Notes: generated by a model from the sequence alone, not told the origin. DNA of 44,198 nucleotides from Mesorhizobium sp. M7A.F.Ca.US.008.03.1.1 (GCF_003997495.1 NZ_RZRU01000036.1:1-44198); one strand, 5' to 3'. Counted from the first letter of the stretch, positions 8,921 through 18,773 are shown. Numbers and translations: made by a program.

Positions 8921-11065
8921 ATGACGATTGGTCGACAGGCATTGTTGCGCACTCAGACAAAGCGAATGATTGCGAGCAGTGCCTTGATAGTGGCATCTTT
9001 TGGAGCGGTGGGGGCCGGCCGGACCCAGGACGTTTCGCCGGACGATGCAACCCAACTGGAAACAATCGTCGTCACCGGCAAGTCGGACCGCGTTGTCGGG
9101 CCCGATCAAACGATCGTCGCCAACGATACGGCGATTGCCACCAAGACCGATACGCCGATCGTCGACGTTCCCGCCTCGGTTTCAGTTGTAACCCAGAAGG
9201 AACTGGAGGCGCGCCATGTCGAAAGCCTCCAGCAGGCCGTGGCCTACACATCCAGCGTCCTCACCGACGAATTCGGCAACGATGACCGATATGACTATAT
9301 CCGTATCCGCGGTTTCGACCAGACATCGCTCGGCACCTATCGCGATGGTCTCACGGCGCGGATCCCCGCTTGGTTCACGGCCAGCCGTCTCGAACCTTAC
9401 GGACTTCAGCGCGTGGAGGTCCTGAAGGGATCGACATCGACGCTTTTTGGTCTCAACGGTCCTGGCGGACTGGTCAATGCCATCACCAAGCGGCCGATGG
9501 ACCAGAAGCAGGGGGAGATTTACACGTCCTATGGCGACGGCAACAAGGAGGTTGGCGTTGATTTTGGCGGGCCGATCGACCCCGATGGCGTGTGGACCTA
9601 CCGGCTCACCGGGCTGGCCAAGGATGGCGATCAAGGATGGGATTATTCCAACGACGATCGGCTTTACATCGCGCCCGCGTTGACCATCAAGCCCGAGGAA
9701 GGAACGTCGCTCACCATCCTGACCGACTATTACAAGCGAGATGGCACAGGCGCACGCGGCGTCCCGACTGGCGCCAATATCGACATCGGCACATTCCTGG
9801 GCGAGCCGGATTTCAACCGCTTCAACACCGAGCAGGTGGATATCGGCTACCAGTTCGAGCATGAGCTCAACGAGAACCTCACCTTCCGCTCCAATGCCCG
9901 CTACACGCATTTGAGCCTCGACTACGCCCAGGTCTACGGCGCGTCGCTTGACCCCACGGCGGACCGCACGGCATTTTCGGTCGACGGCCTGTCCAACCGC
10001 TATGCCTTCGACAATCAGTTGCAATACGATACGCGCTGGGACGCGATCGACAGCAAGACGCTTGTCGGCGTCGACTACACCAACGACAACACCCGCGAAA
10101 ACATCCTCTTCGGCACCGCCGGCCCCATCGACATCAACAATCCGACCTATTGCGGTCTGTCCTGCATCAACCTCGGCCCCTACGTGAACTGGCGGGTCAA
10201 GCAACAGGCGGTCGGTGTCTATGCCCAGGAGCAATTGACGTTTGACGACCGCTGGATCGCCACCCTCGGCGGGCGATGGGACCGCGTCCATACGACAGCG
10301 GACTATCTCGACTGGGGAACGCAGGACGACGACACCGCATCCGCCTTCACCAAGCGCGCCGGCCTGACCTACAAATTCACCCCGAACCTCGCGGTCTACG
10401 CCAACTATTCGGAAAGCTTCCAGCCGCTCGTGGCGCCGAGCGCCAACGGCTATGCGGTCTCGGGTTCGCTGAGGCCTCAAGAGGGCAAGCAATATGAGGC
10501 AGGCATCAAGTACAAGCCCGACGGCTTCGACGGCCTGTTCACGGCAGCGGTCTTCGACCTTACCCAAACCAATGTTCCGACCTATGTCACCCCTGTTGTC
10601 CAGCAGCAGATCGGCAAGGTTGGCGTCCGCGGCATCGAACTCGAGGGCAAGGCCGCCATTGCAGAAAACCTGAACCTGACGTTTGCCTATTCCTACTGGG
10701 ATGCCGAGATCCTGGAAGACGGCATTGGCGGGAATGCCGGCAATCGGCCGCAGCGCGTTCCTCGCCACCTGGCGTCAGCCTGGGTTGACTATATGCTTCC
10801 CGAGGAAGGACGGCGTGGCGACCTGACCATCGGCGGTGGCGTGCGCTATATCGGACAAACCTACGGGGATGACGCGAACACCATTTCGATTGGCGGCTAC
10901 GCACTGGTGGATGCGGCGATTAGCTACAAGATGACCAAGGACGTGACATTGGCCTTGAACGCAACGAACCTGTTCGACCGGAAGTATTTGACGACCAGCT
11001 ATTACGGGACCGAATTTTACGGCGACCGGCTGAAAATCGTCGGCACGCTCAAACATTCCTGGTGA
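8921..11065 (+). CDS. TonB-dependent siderophore receptor
   Basis: This 714-residue outer-membrane receptor resembles the ferrichrome/ferrioxamine group. A signal peptide covers about residues 1-36. A TonB box 'ETIVV' lies at 47-51, and a plug domain at about 77-190 contains 'YIRIRGFDQTSLGTYRDG' and 'RVEVLKGSTSTLFGLNGPGG'. A 22-strand barrel follows and ends in an aromatic residue ('LKHSW'), as needed for outer-membrane insertion; Trp is less usual than Phe there. The ATG follows a good ribosome site (aggggataag). No siderophore ABC transporter, reductase or TonB gene lies nearby, so the ligand is unknown. Expression is probably iron-controlled, but no operator was recognised. Confidence 0.9.
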   Translation: MTIGRQALLRTQTKRMIASSALIVASFGAVGAGRTQDVSPDDATQLETIVVTGKSDRVVGPDQTIVANDTAIATKTDTPIVDVPASVSVVTQKELEARHVESLQQAVAYTSSVLTDEFGNDDRYDYIRIRGFDQTSLGTYRDGLTARIPAWFTASRLEPYGLQRVEVLKGSTSTLFGLNGPGGLVNAITKRPMDQKQGEIYTSYGDGNKEVGVDFGGPIDPDGVWTYRLTGLAKDGDQGWDYSNDDRLYIAPALTIKPEEGTSLTILTDYYKRDGTGARGVPTGANIDIGTFLGEPDFNRFNTEQVDIGYQFEHELNENLTFRSNARYTHLSLDYAQVYGASLDPTADRTAFSVDGLSNRYAFDNQLQYDTRWDAIDSKTLVGVDYTNDNTRENILFGTAGPIDINNPTYCGLSCINLGPYVNWRVKQQAVGVYAQEQLTFDDRWIATLGGRWDRVHTTADYLDWGTQDDDTASAFTKRAGLTYKFTPNLAVYANYSESFQPLVAPSANGYAVSGSLRPQEGKQYEAGIKYKPDGFDGLFTAAVFDLTQTNVPTYVTPVVQQQIGKVGVRGIELEGKAAIAENLNLTFAYSYWDAEILEDGIGGNAGNRPQRVPRHLASAWVDYMLPEEGRRGDLTIGGGVRYIGQTYGDDANTISIGGYALVDAAISYKMTKDVTLALNATNLFDRKYLTTSYYGTEFYGDRLKIVGTLKHSW

Positions 11066-11108
11066 GCTTGTTGACGCTAGTTTCGAAGCGGATGGCATTC
11101 GAAAAGAG

Positions 11109-11134
11109 CCACACGCATCCCATGATGCGTGTGG
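11109..11134. terminator. Bidirectional hairpin terminator (receptor gene / gdhB)
   Basis: Perfect 11-bp arms, ccacacgcatc (11109-11119) and gatgcgtgtgg (11124-11134), with a 4-base loop lie between the convergent ends of the TonB receptor gene and the glutamate dehydrogenase gene. It can serve both transcripts. No T-tract follows on either side. Confidence 0.65.
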
Positions 11135-11148
11135 TGATCGTCGACGGT

Positions 11149-14100
11149 TCACATCCCCGTCAGATCGGTCATCAGCCCCGACGCCACCGACAGACGCGAC
11201 ACGGTGATGTCGCCGCCCTCGGTCAACGCCTGCAGCCGCTCGCGGATGCGCGCCACCCGCTCGCCGCCGGCTTCCAGCCAGGCCGCCACCGGATCGGCCG
11301 TGTTGGCATGGCCGGTGAGTGCCGCCACCGCGATGCCGCGCCGTGCCGCACCGATCGTGTCGGTGGCGCGCGACAGAGCGAGTTGGTCGTAATAGTCCGA
11401 AGGCGTGATCGAGCGTCCGGCGTCCTCGACACGCGGGATGCGGAAGGCATCGCTGACGGCGAAGAACGCCTTGGCCGCGGCGACGATGTCGGCGCCCGCG
11501 GTGCGCGCCGTCAGCGCGATGTCGGGGATGAGTTCCGCCACCTCGCTCAGCGCCAGTTGTTCGGCCAGCCTTTCCGGCGCGCCGGCTTTGAACAGCCCGT
11601 GCCGCTTCTCCTCGATCCGCTCGCGTGAAAAGGCCGGCAGCAGCGAAACGAGCTTGGGCTCCAGCGCCTTGCGGGCTTCCTGCAACTCGGCGATGCGCTG
11701 GCTGAGGGGTGCGGTGCCGGCATCGTTCTTGAGATACCAGCCGCTGGTCACATAGATCAGCCGGCTGACCATCTGATAGAGATCGAGTTGCACCTGGCCG
11801 TCGATCTGGTTGTCGAGCGCGTCGATCTCGCGATAGAGCGCCGGCAAGGCAAAACCGTCGCGCACCATCGCGAAGGTCCGCACCACGTCGGCGGCGGTGC
11901 GCCCCGTGGCTTCCTGCAGCCGATTGACGAAGGACGGGCCGCCGCGATTGACCAGATCGTTGGCGACGACCCGCGTGATGATCTCGCGGCGCAGCCTGTG
12001 GCCATGGATCTCGGTGGCGTATTTCTTCGCCATCCGGTCGGGGAAATAGCCCATCAGGTCGCGATCGAAATGCGCGTCATCAGGCACGTCGCTGGCGACG
12101 ATATCGGAAAACAGCACGATCTTAGCATAGGCGAGCAGCACGCCGAGTTCGGCTCTGGTCAGCGGTTCGCCACGCGCTTCGCGCTCGGCAAGCGCTGCCG
12201 GCGACGGCAGCGTCTCGACGGCGCGGTCGAGCAGGCCGCGCGCCTCCAGCGCCGTCATGAAACGGCTCTGATGCGCAATGTCGGCCAGGCCGCGCTTGCG
12301 GGCGATCGAAAGCGCCAGCGTCTGCTGGTAGTTGTTGGACAGCACCAGCGAGCCGACCTCGTCGGTCATCTCGGCCAGCAGCTTGTTGCGTGCCGGGCGC
12401 GTCAGCGACCCCTTGCGCATGGCGGACGCCAGCGCGATCTTGATGTTGACCTCGACGTCGGAGCAGTTCACGCCGCCCGAATTGTCGATGGCGTCGGAGT
12501 TGCAGCGGCCGCCATTCATGCCGAACTCGATGCGCGCCCGCTGCGTGACGCCGAGATTGGCGCCCTCGCCGATCACTTTCGCCCGGACGTCGAGCGCGGT
12601 GATGCGAATGGCATCGTTGGCGCGGTCGCCGACCTCGGCATTGGTCTCGGTCGATGCCCGCAAATACGTGCCGATACCGCCGAACCACAGAAGATCGACC
12701 GGCGCCTTGAGGATGGCGGTCATGATCTCGACCGGCGTGGCGGTGGTCTTGGCCAGGCCGATCGCCGCCGCCGCCGCCGCCGGCAAGGTGATCGATTTCT
12801 GGTTGCGCGAGACGATGATGCCGCCTTCCGACAGTTTCGTCTTGTCGTAGTCCTGCCAGCTCGAACGCGGCAGCGCGAACATGCGCTCGCGCTCGGCCAT
12901 CGAGGCTGCCATGTCGGGATCGGGATCGATGAAGATATCGCGATGGTCGAAGGCGGCGATCAGCCGGGTTTTCGGCGACAAAAGCATGCCGTTGCCGAAC
13001 ACGTCGCCGGACATGTCGCCGACACCGACGACGGTGAAGGACGAGGTCTGGATGTCGCGGTTGATCTCGCGGAAATGCCGCTTGACCGCTTCCCAGGCGC
13101 CCTTGGCGGTGATGCCCATCTTCTTATGGTCGTAGCCGGCCGAGCCGCCGCTGGCGAAGGCGTCGTCGAGCCAGAAGCCGTGCTTCTCCGAGATCGCGTT
13201 GGCGGTGTCGGAGAAGGTCGCAGTGCCCTTGTCGGCGGCAACGACGAAATACGGATCGTCCTGGTCGCGTCTGATGACGCCGGCCGGCGGGATGACACCA
13301 TCGAGACCGATATTGTCGGTGATCGACAGCAGGCTGGAGACGAAATTCTTGTAGGCCGAGGTGCCGGCCTCGAAGATCGCGTCGCGACCGGCGCTCATTG
13401 GCAGCTTCTTCGGATAGAAGCCGCCCTTGGCGCCGACCGGCACGATGACGGCATTCTTGACCTGCTGTGCCTTGACCAGGCCGAGCACCTCGGTGCGGTA
13501 GTCCTGGGCGCGGTCGGACCAGCGCAGGCCACCGCGCGCCACCGGGCCGAACCGCAGATGCAGGCCTTCGACCTCGGAACCGTAGACGAAGATCTCCCGC
13601 CACGGCCGCGGCGCCGGCAAGCCCTCGACCGCGTGCGAGTCCAGCTTGATCGCCAGCGACTGGCCCTTTTCTTTCGTATCGGCAACGAAATGATTGGTGC
13701 GCAGCGAAGCTTCGATCAGATTGAGGTAGCGCCGGAAGATAGTGTCGTCGTCGATGTTGGGAACGTCTTCCAGCGCGTCCTTGATCTTGGCCTTGAGGTG
13801 CTTTGCGGCTACAGCGCCTTCGGTCTCTGCTGTCGGGCCAAGTCGGGCGATGAACAGCGCATGCAGGCCACGCGCGATGTCGGGATAGCGGTTGAGCGCG
13901 GCGGCGATGAAATCCTGGCTTTGCGGAATGCCCACTTGCTGCAAATAGCGGCCATAGGCGCGCAGGATGGTGATCTCGCCAGACCACAGGCCGGCGGTCT
14001 GGGCGAGGCCGTTATAGCCGTCATTGTCGACGTCGCCGCGCCAGACGGAGAGGAATGCGTCCTCGAACAGCGCGCCGCCATCGGTCAGGTCGATCGGCTT

Positions 14101-15963
14101 GCCGTAGCTGTTCTCCAGTTCCATGTCGTGAATGAAGACCAGTCCGGGGCGATCAGTATTGATCGTGCCGGGCAGGTCGTCGCCAACCTCGAAGGTGCGT
14201 TCGCTGATGACGCGGAAGCCGATGTTTTCCAGCACCGGCACGCGGCGCGACAGCGCCACCGGGCTGCCATGGTGATAGATCTTCAGCGCCGCCTGATGCG
14301 GCTTCTGCTCGCCATGGCGATAATAGTCGATGGCGATCGGATTGCCGGCGCTGATCTTGGCGATGCGCCCGGCGTCAGTCAGCGCCACCGCCGCGCTGAA
14401 CGAATCGCGGTAGCTTTCAGGCAGCCGCGCGGCGATCGCCTTCAAAGCCTGGTCGCCGCCATTGGCCTCGGCCGCATCGGACAGGGCGTCCTCCCAGGTG
14501 CGCACGATGTCGCGGATCGCCGCCTCTATCGTCGCTTGCTCGACCTTCGGCGTCTTGCCACCGGAGCGGCCGATGATGAAATGCACGCGCGCCAGCCCAC
14601 CCTCGGGGAAGGCCGGGTAGTAGGCCGACAGCCGGCCTTCGAATATGGTCTTCAGATAGGAGCCGATCTTCTCGCGCACCACGCTGTCGTAACGGTCGCG
14701 CGGCACGAAGACGAGGATCGAGACGAAACGGTCGAACTGGTCGGCGCGCACCAGCGCCCGCACACGCGGCCGCTCGATCAGGCCCAGAATGGCGGCGGCG
14801 TGCTTCCTCAGGATCGGCACCGGCACCTGGAACAGCTCGTCGCGCGGATAGCTTTCCAGCACGTTGATCAGCGCCTTGCCGGAATGATCGTGCCGGTCGA
14901 AGCCGGACTTGGCGATGATGGTTTCGGCCTTGGACCTGAGATACGGGATCTTCATCACCGAACGCGTGTAGGCGGTCGAGGTGAACAGGCCGACGATGCG
15001 CAATTCGCCCGCGAGCGTGCCCTTGGCGGTGTAGGTCTTGACGCCGATATAATCGAGATAGATGCGGCGGTGCACGGAAGACTTGGCATTGGCCTTGGTG
15101 ACGATCAGCGGCTCCGGCCCATGCAGGAAGGCGCGGATCTCCGGCGTCGTCGTCACCGCTTCGGTGCCGCGCCTCAGCACCAGCACGTCGGGATCGGACA
15201 GGATGCCGAGGCCAGGCTTTTCGGCGCGCTCCAGCGTGCCGCTTTCCTCGCCGCCGGTGTATTTGAACTCGCGCATGCCAAGGAAGGTGAAATTGTCGTC
15301 GCGCAGCCACTCCAGGAAGGCGATCGCCTCGGCAACGCTCTTCTTGTCGAGCGGCACGGCCGAATAGCGGAATTCCGAGATCGCCTGATCGAGGCGGGCC
15401 AGCATCGGCCTCCAGTCGTGGACGGCGGCATGAACCTGGCCGAGGATCTTGCGCAGTCGCTCGCTCAATCCGCTCGCCTGCTCGGATGTCAGCCGCGGGA
15501 TGTGGACATGGATGACGCTCAGCCGGTCGTGGCTGCCATCGTCCTTGGCGAAATTGCCGTCGCCGAGGATTTCGTCCACGCCGCCCTTGCCGTGGCGAAC
15601 GACGATGACCGGATGGGTGACCAGGGTCGGTTCGCCTGATGTCTCGGTGATCTCGCCGAGGATGGAATCGAACAGGAACGGCATGTTGTCGTTGACGACC
15701 GTGACAACCGTCATCGGGCGGCCGTCTCGCACAACGCCCGAATCGGCATCGACGGCGACGACGCACTCGCCTTTCCTGTGAATGGCGACTGCCTGGCCGG
15801 CGAGATCGGCGGCACGTTCCAGGTCGGCCACATCGTAGGGAGCAATGTCTTCAGCTGGCGCGCGGGCGAGCAGATAGTCCGCAAGCCTGGCTGGCCTTTC
15901 CTCCGCTTTAATCGCTGCCGTGGCTTTTTTCTTCGGCTTGCTCGCGGATTTCACGCTGGCCAT
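11149..15963 (-). CDS. gdhB: Large NAD-specific glutamate dehydrogenase
   Basis: This 1604-residue enzyme of the ~180-kDa bacterial NAD-GDH class (Caulobacter and Pseudomonas type) catabolises glutamate to 2-oxoglutarate and ammonia. The N-terminal half carries the ACT-like regulatory regions of this family. The catalytic core includes 'GGLRWSDRAQDYRTEVLGL' and 'PVGAKGGFYPKK' (K846), followed by the nucleotide-binding segment 'FTVVGVGDMSGDVFGNGM'. Length agrees with the family. The frame is open upstream to 16074, but the ATG at 15963 is preced by a strong GGGAGGGA site and followed by the usual Lys/Ala-rich N-terminus. It is transcribed alone, divergent from the AhpD-like gene. Confidence 0.95.
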   Translation of the reverse strand: MASVKSASKPKKKATAAIKAEERPARLADYLLARAPAEDIAPYDVADLERAADLAGQAVAIHRKGECVVAVDADSGVVRDGRPMTVVTVVNDNMPFLFDSILGEITETSGEPTLVTHPVIVVRHGKGGVDEILGDGNFAKDDGSHDRLSVIHVHIPRLTSEQASGLSERLRKILGQVHAAVHDWRPMLARLDQAISEFRYSAVPLDKKSVAEAIAFLEWLRDDNFTFLGMREFKYTGGEESGTLERAEKPGLGILSDPDVLVLRRGTEAVTTTPEIRAFLHGPEPLIVTKANAKSSVHRRIYLDYIGVKTYTAKGTLAGELRIVGLFTSTAYTRSVMKIPYLRSKAETIIAKSGFDRHDHSGKALINVLESYPRDELFQVPVPILRKHAAAILGLIERPRVRALVRADQFDRFVSILVFVPRDRYDSVVREKIGSYLKTIFEGRLSAYYPAFPEGGLARVHFIIGRSGGKTPKVEQATIEAAIRDIVRTWEDALSDAAEANGGDQALKAIAARLPESYRDSFSAAVALTDAGRIAKISAGNPIAIDYYRHGEQKPHQAALKIYHHGSPVALSRRVPVLENIGFRVISERTFEVGDDLPGTINTDRPGLVFIHDMELENSYGKPIDLTDGGALFEDAFLSVWRGDVDNDGYNGLAQTAGLWSGEITILRAYGRYLQQVGIPQSQDFIAAALNRYPDIARGLHALFIARLGPTAETEGAVAAKHLKAKIKDALEDVPNIDDDTIFRRYLNLIEASLRTNHFVADTKEKGQSLAIKLDSHAVEGLPAPRPWREIFVYGSEVEGLHLRFGPVARGGLRWSDRAQDYRTEVLGLVKAQQVKNAVIVPVGAKGGFYPKKLPMSAGRDAIFEAGTSAYKNFVSSLLSITDNIGLDGVIPPAGVIRRDQDDPYFVVAADKGTATFSDTANAISEKHGFWLDDAFASGGSAGYDHKKMGITAKGAWEAVKRHFREINRDIQTSSFTVVGVGDMSGDVFGNGMLLSPKTRLIAAFDHRDIFIDPDPDMAASMAERERMFALPRSSWQDYDKTKLSEGGIIVSRNQKSITLPAAAAAAIGLAKTTATPVEIMTAILKAPVDLLWFGGIGTYLRASTETNAEVGDRANDAIRITALDVRAKVIGEGANLGVTQRARIEFGMNGGRCNSDAIDNSGGVNCSDVEVNIKIALASAMRKGSLTRPARNKLLAEMTDEVGSLVLSNNYQQTLALSIARKRGLADIAHQSRFMTALEARGLLDRAVETLPSPAALAEREARGEPLTRAELGVLLAYAKIVLFSDIVASDVPDDAHFDRDLMGYFPDRMAKKYATEIHGHRLRREIITRVVANDLVNRGGPSFVNRLQEATGRTAADVVRTFAMVRDGFALPALYREIDALDNQIDGQVQLDLYQMVSRLIYVTSGWYLKNDAGTAPLSQRIAELQEARKALEPKLVSLLPAFSRERIEEKRHGLFKAGAPERLAEQLALSEVAELIPDIALTARTAGADIVAAAKAFFAVSDAFRIPRVEDAGRSITPSDYYDQLALSRATDTIGAARRGIAVAALTGHANTADPVAAWLEAGGERVARIRERLQALTEGGDITVSRLSVASGLMTDLTGM

Positions 15964-16097
15964 GACGCACTTCCCTCCCGTCAATGCTTTTACGACTATG
16001 GTAGCAGATGACCGCTGTTTGGCGACAAAGGTTTGACGGCTTGCAAAGAAATATCGGAATTCGGCAACAAGCATCGCCTAACGAGGAGAAATGATCC

Positions 16098-16661
16098 ATG
16101 ACCGGCAAAATCAGCGCGCTTGACCTTGGCCAGGGAGAGCTGAGCGAGGCGACGAAAACCTATTTCGCCAAATGCGAGGAGAAGCTCGGCCTCGTCCCCA
16201 ACGTGCTCAAGGCCTATGCCTTCGACGACAAGAAGCTGCGCGCCTTCACCGACATGTACAACGATTTGATGCTGGGTGAGTCCGGCCTGTCGAAGCTGGA
16301 GCGCGAGATGATCGCGGTCGCCGTCTCCTCGATCAACCATTGCTACTATTGCCTGACAGCGCACGGCGCTGCGGTGCGCCAGCTCTCAGGCGACCCGGCG
16401 CTCGGCGAAATGATGGTGATGAATTTCCGCGCCGCCGATCTTTCGCCCAGGCAGACGGCAATGCTTGAATTCGCCGTCAAGCTGACCGAAGAGCCGGCCA
16501 AAATCGTCGAGACCGACCGGGCCGCGCTGCGTCAGGCCGGCTTCACCGATCGCGACATCTGGGACATCGCCTCGACCGCTGCCTTCTTCAACATGTCGAA
16601 CCGGGTGGCCGCGGCAATCGATATGCGGCCGAACGACGAATACCATGCCATGGCGCGGTGA
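16098..16661 (+). CDS. AhpD-like peroxidase-related protein (carboxymuconolactone decarboxylase family)
   Basis: This is a 187-residue all-helical protein of the AhpD/CMD superfamily. The redox motif is 'NHCYYCLTAHG', with C82, C85 and H89. This places it with the peroxidase-related enzymes that reduce peroxides through a CxxC thiol pair, as AhpD does for AhpC. The physiological reductant is unknown. The ATG follows an AGGAGAAA ribosome site. It is divergent from the glutamate dehydrogenase gene across 134 bases; nothing else ties the two functions together. Confidence 0.85.
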   Translation: MTGKISALDLGQGELSEATKTYFAKCEEKLGLVPNVLKAYAFDDKKLRAFTDMYNDLMLGESGLSKLEREMIAVAVSSINHCYYCLTAHGAAVRQLSGDPALGEMMVMNFRAADLSPRQTAMLEFAVKLTEEPAKIVETDRAALRQAGFTDRDIWDIASTAAFFNMSNRVAAAIDMRPNDEYHAMAR

Positions 16662-16797
16662 GGCTCGGCGGCTTGAACCCAGCCATGCCTTATATTAGCA
16701 ACTTCGCATTCTCGTTGCTTGTTTGCCGGTTTGGTCCGATGATCGGCAGGCGGCATGACCGCATGTCGGTTCGATGCCGCTGATCAGGGAGGAGAAC

Positions 16798-17124
16798 ATG
16801 GCGAAATTTCTCTACATCTATCACGGCTCGGGCAAGATGCCGACGACCGAGGTGGAGCGTAAGGCGATGACAGACGCCTGGACAGGCTGGTTCGGAAAGC
16901 TGGGCTCGGCCGTTGTCGATCAAGGCAATCCCGTCGGCATGTCGAAAACGGTGCTGCCCGGTGGCAAGATCGAGAACAATGGCGGCAGCAACCCGACCGG
17001 CGGCTACTCGATCATCGAAGCGAAAGACATCGACGACGCTGCCAGCAAGGCCAGGGACTGTCCGATTCTGATGGAGCCGAACTGCAACGTCGAGATCGCG
17101 CCGATCATCAACATGATGGGCTGA
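16798..17124 (+). CDS. YCII-related small protein
   Basis: This 108-residue protein begins 'MAKFLYIYHGSG', a ferredoxin-like beta strand as in YCII/DGPF-type proteins, and ends 'VEIAPIINMMG'. The middle has 'DAWTGWFGKLG' and 'GYSIIEAKDIDDAASKA', matching the helix-strand-helix of that fold. Function in this family is mostly unknown; some relatives are peroxidase-like or sit beside sigma factors, but none is here. The start is set by GGGAGGAG just before the ATG; an upstream in-frame ATG at 16774 lacks such a site. Upstream, AGCAAC (16697-16702) and GTTGCT (16714-16719) form a possible operator dyad. The gene converges on the LysE gene, 9 bases away. Confidence 0.7.
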   Translation: MAKFLYIYHGSGKMPTTEVERKAMTDAWTGWFGKLGSAVVDQGNPVGMSKTVLPGGKIENNGGSNPTGGYSIIEAKDIDDAASKARDCPILMEPNCNVEIAPIINMMG

Positions 17125-17133
17125 CGCTTCGGC

Positions 17134-17748
17134 TCAGGATCGCGCCGCGATGGCCGCGGCTGCGCCGGCCATCGTCGTGGCGCTGATGCGGTTGGCGATT
17201 TTCATGGAGCGCTTGCTCTTCAGGAGCTTGCGCGCCTGCGATGCGGCGAGCACCCAGGCGAGGTCGATGGCGACCAGCACCACGGCCATGGTCGCCGTCA
17301 GTTCGACCCAGCCCACGATGCTGACCGAAGCGAGGTCGATGATGGTCGGCAGCAGCGCCAGGTAGAACATCATGATCTTGGGATTGCCGAGCGTCACCGC
17401 CATGCCGGTGAAGAACAGTTTTATCGCCGAATCCTCGCGTGGCATCTCGCCCTCCTTTGCATCGACAGGCGCGGTCCACATCTTCCAGGCGAGGTAAGCG
17501 AGATAGGCGACGCCGACCCATTTCACGACGACGAAGGCGAAATGGAAGGTCTGCGCCACGACAGCCAGGCCGAACACCGCCAGTGACAGCCAGATGCCCT
17601 CGCCGATCCACATGGCGAGCAGGAACGGGAACACGTCGCGAAACCCTTTCGAGATGACCCGCGCGACGAGCGCCGCGATCGACGGACCGGGCGAACCGGC
17701 GGCAACGAACAAAGCGGCGGCGAAGATGAGCAGCGAGGTGAGGTGCAT
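17134..17748 (-). CDS. LysE/RhtB-family amino-acid exporter
   Basis: This 204-residue inner-membrane protein has five or six hydrophobic segments. The early motif 'AAGSPGPSIAALVARVISKG' and the later 'AVTLGNPKIMMFYLALLP' are hallmarks of the LysE/RhtB exporters, which expel amino acids or their derivatives using the proton gradient. The substrate cannot be told. The frame is open up to 17874 on this strand, but the ATG at 17748 gives the family-typical start and length. It is a single gene converging on the YCII-like gene. Confidence 0.88.
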   Translation of the reverse strand: MHLTSLLIFAAALFVAAGSPGPSIAALVARVISKGFRDVFPFLLAMWIGEGIWLSLAVFGLAVVAQTFHFAFVVVKWVGVAYLAYLAWKMWTAPVDAKEGEMPREDSAIKLFFTGMAVTLGNPKIMMFYLALLPTIIDLASVSIVGWVELTATMAVVLVAIDLAWVLAASQARKLLKSKRSMKIANRISATTMAGAAAAIAARS

Positions 17749-18143
17749 GGGCCAGGATCTCGGTTGAAAACCATAGATATCAGACATTAGCGCAAGTGGC
17801 TCAGCTGCGGTAGCACCGACAAATGACGCTTGTCGGTCCGGCATCTCGCGGCTAGAAAGGCTGCCGCGAAACAATTTCGAGCGTCACTTTGCCTACGTAA
17901 CCGCCGGTCTCGTCAACTCCCCCGACACACTGCACGACGCCGCATTCGCGGTGTCTGTTTTCATTTTCATGTGTTCTTCTGGGCGGCGGTTCGAGACCGG
18001 TTTGGCACTGCTGAACCGCGTCGCGCGGCTTTTGCCCGTGACACCCGATTTCCAAAAACCGCAGCCTCTCGCCACGCCGCGCCCGCATGGGCATCTCGAC
18101 ATCGCCGGCCTGATGAACTTCCCGATGGGAAGGGCTTATCGGC
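17749..18143. other. Gene-less stretch between the LysE and DUF1062 genes
   Basis: These 395 bases hold the divergent promoters of two genes. Short open frames on both strands (for example minus 17893-18102) have no recognisable domain and poor ribosome sites. The sequence around 17985-18000 (ggttcgagacc) resembles a tRNA T-loop, but no cloverleaf can be completed. No operator or RNA gene is called. Confidence 0.45.
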
Positions 18144-18770
18144 ATGTCTGGACTTCTGCGTATCCACTGGGCGATCGCGCCCAAAACCGCACCTCGACCG
18201 CTCATCAACTGCAACCGCTGCGGCACTGTGAAGGCCTATTGCAGCACCGGGAAATTCCGCGTCAACGCCAATGGCAAACGCATCGATGTCTGGCTGATCT
18301 ACCGCTGCATCGAGTGCGACAATTCCTGGAACTTCGGCATTTTCGAGCGCTGCAACCGCCGCGACATCGACCCGGCGCTGCTGGCGGCGCTCGAATGCAA
18401 CGATCCTGCACTCGCTCACCGTCATGCCTTCGATGTAATCGCGTTGCGCAACCGGATCGGGCGCGTCGAGGAATTCGCCGATGTCAGCGTTCACAAGCGT
18501 AGGCTCGGCGACACGATGGAAGCCGCGGCCGTGTTGGAACTCCAGCTTGGGCTCGAAATGCCGATATCGCTGCGACTCGACCGGCTGCTCGCCGGCGAAC
18601 TCGGCATCTCGCGGTCACGGCTTCAGGCGCTGGAAGAGAAGCTGCTGCTCATCGTTGACCCGGATGGAGCAAAGGCCCTGCGCAAGCCGGCCCGCGCGGG
18701 GATCACGATCCGCATCGATCTGGCCGGCGAGGCCGATCGGCAGGCCATCGTCGCGGCTGCCGGTGGATGA
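18144..18770 (+). CDS. DUF1062 domain protein (zinc-ribbon-like)
   Basis: This 208-residue protein matches the DUF1062 family. Near the N-terminus two Cys pairs, 'CNRCG' (residues 23-27) and 'CIECDNSW' (55-62), plus a third cysteine after the first pair, look like a zinc ribbon. The C-terminal half contains 'LDRLLAGELGISRSRLQALE', which reads as a helix-turn-helix-like segment. That would suit a nucleic-acid-binding role, but no function is established for the family. It is a monocistronic gene with a strong terminator directly after it, shared with typA. Confidence 0.75.
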   Translation: MSGLLRIHWAIAPKTAPRPLINCNRCGTVKAYCSTGKFRVNANGKRIDVWLIYRCIECDNSWNFGIFERCNRRDIDPALLAALECNDPALAHRHAFDVIALRNRIGRVEEFADVSVHKRRLGDTMEAAAVLELQLGLEMPISLRLDRLLAGELGISRSRLQALEEKLLLIVDPDGAKALRKPARAGITIRIDLAGEADRQAIVAAAGG

Positions 18771-18773
18771 ACG

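Noticed and set aside
8614..8952. Minus-strand open frame upstream of the TonB receptor
   Set aside because: It overlaps the receptor start, lacks a ribosome site and has no recognised motif.
11788..15639. A 1283-codon open frame on the plus strand opposite gdhB
   Set aside because: It is a shadow of the high-GC glutamate dehydrogenase gene: low-complexity Arg/Asp/Gly/His composition, no domain, no ribosome site, and the minus strand encodes a full-length conserved enzyme.
17980..18010. tRNA-like T-loop sequence ggttcgagacc
   Set aside because: The flanking bases cannot form a T-stem of five pairs or an acceptor stem; no cloverleaf results.
17893..18102. Short minus-strand open frame in the gene-less stretch before the DUF1062 gene
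   Set aside because: No domain, no ribosome site and atypical composition; more likely non-coding.
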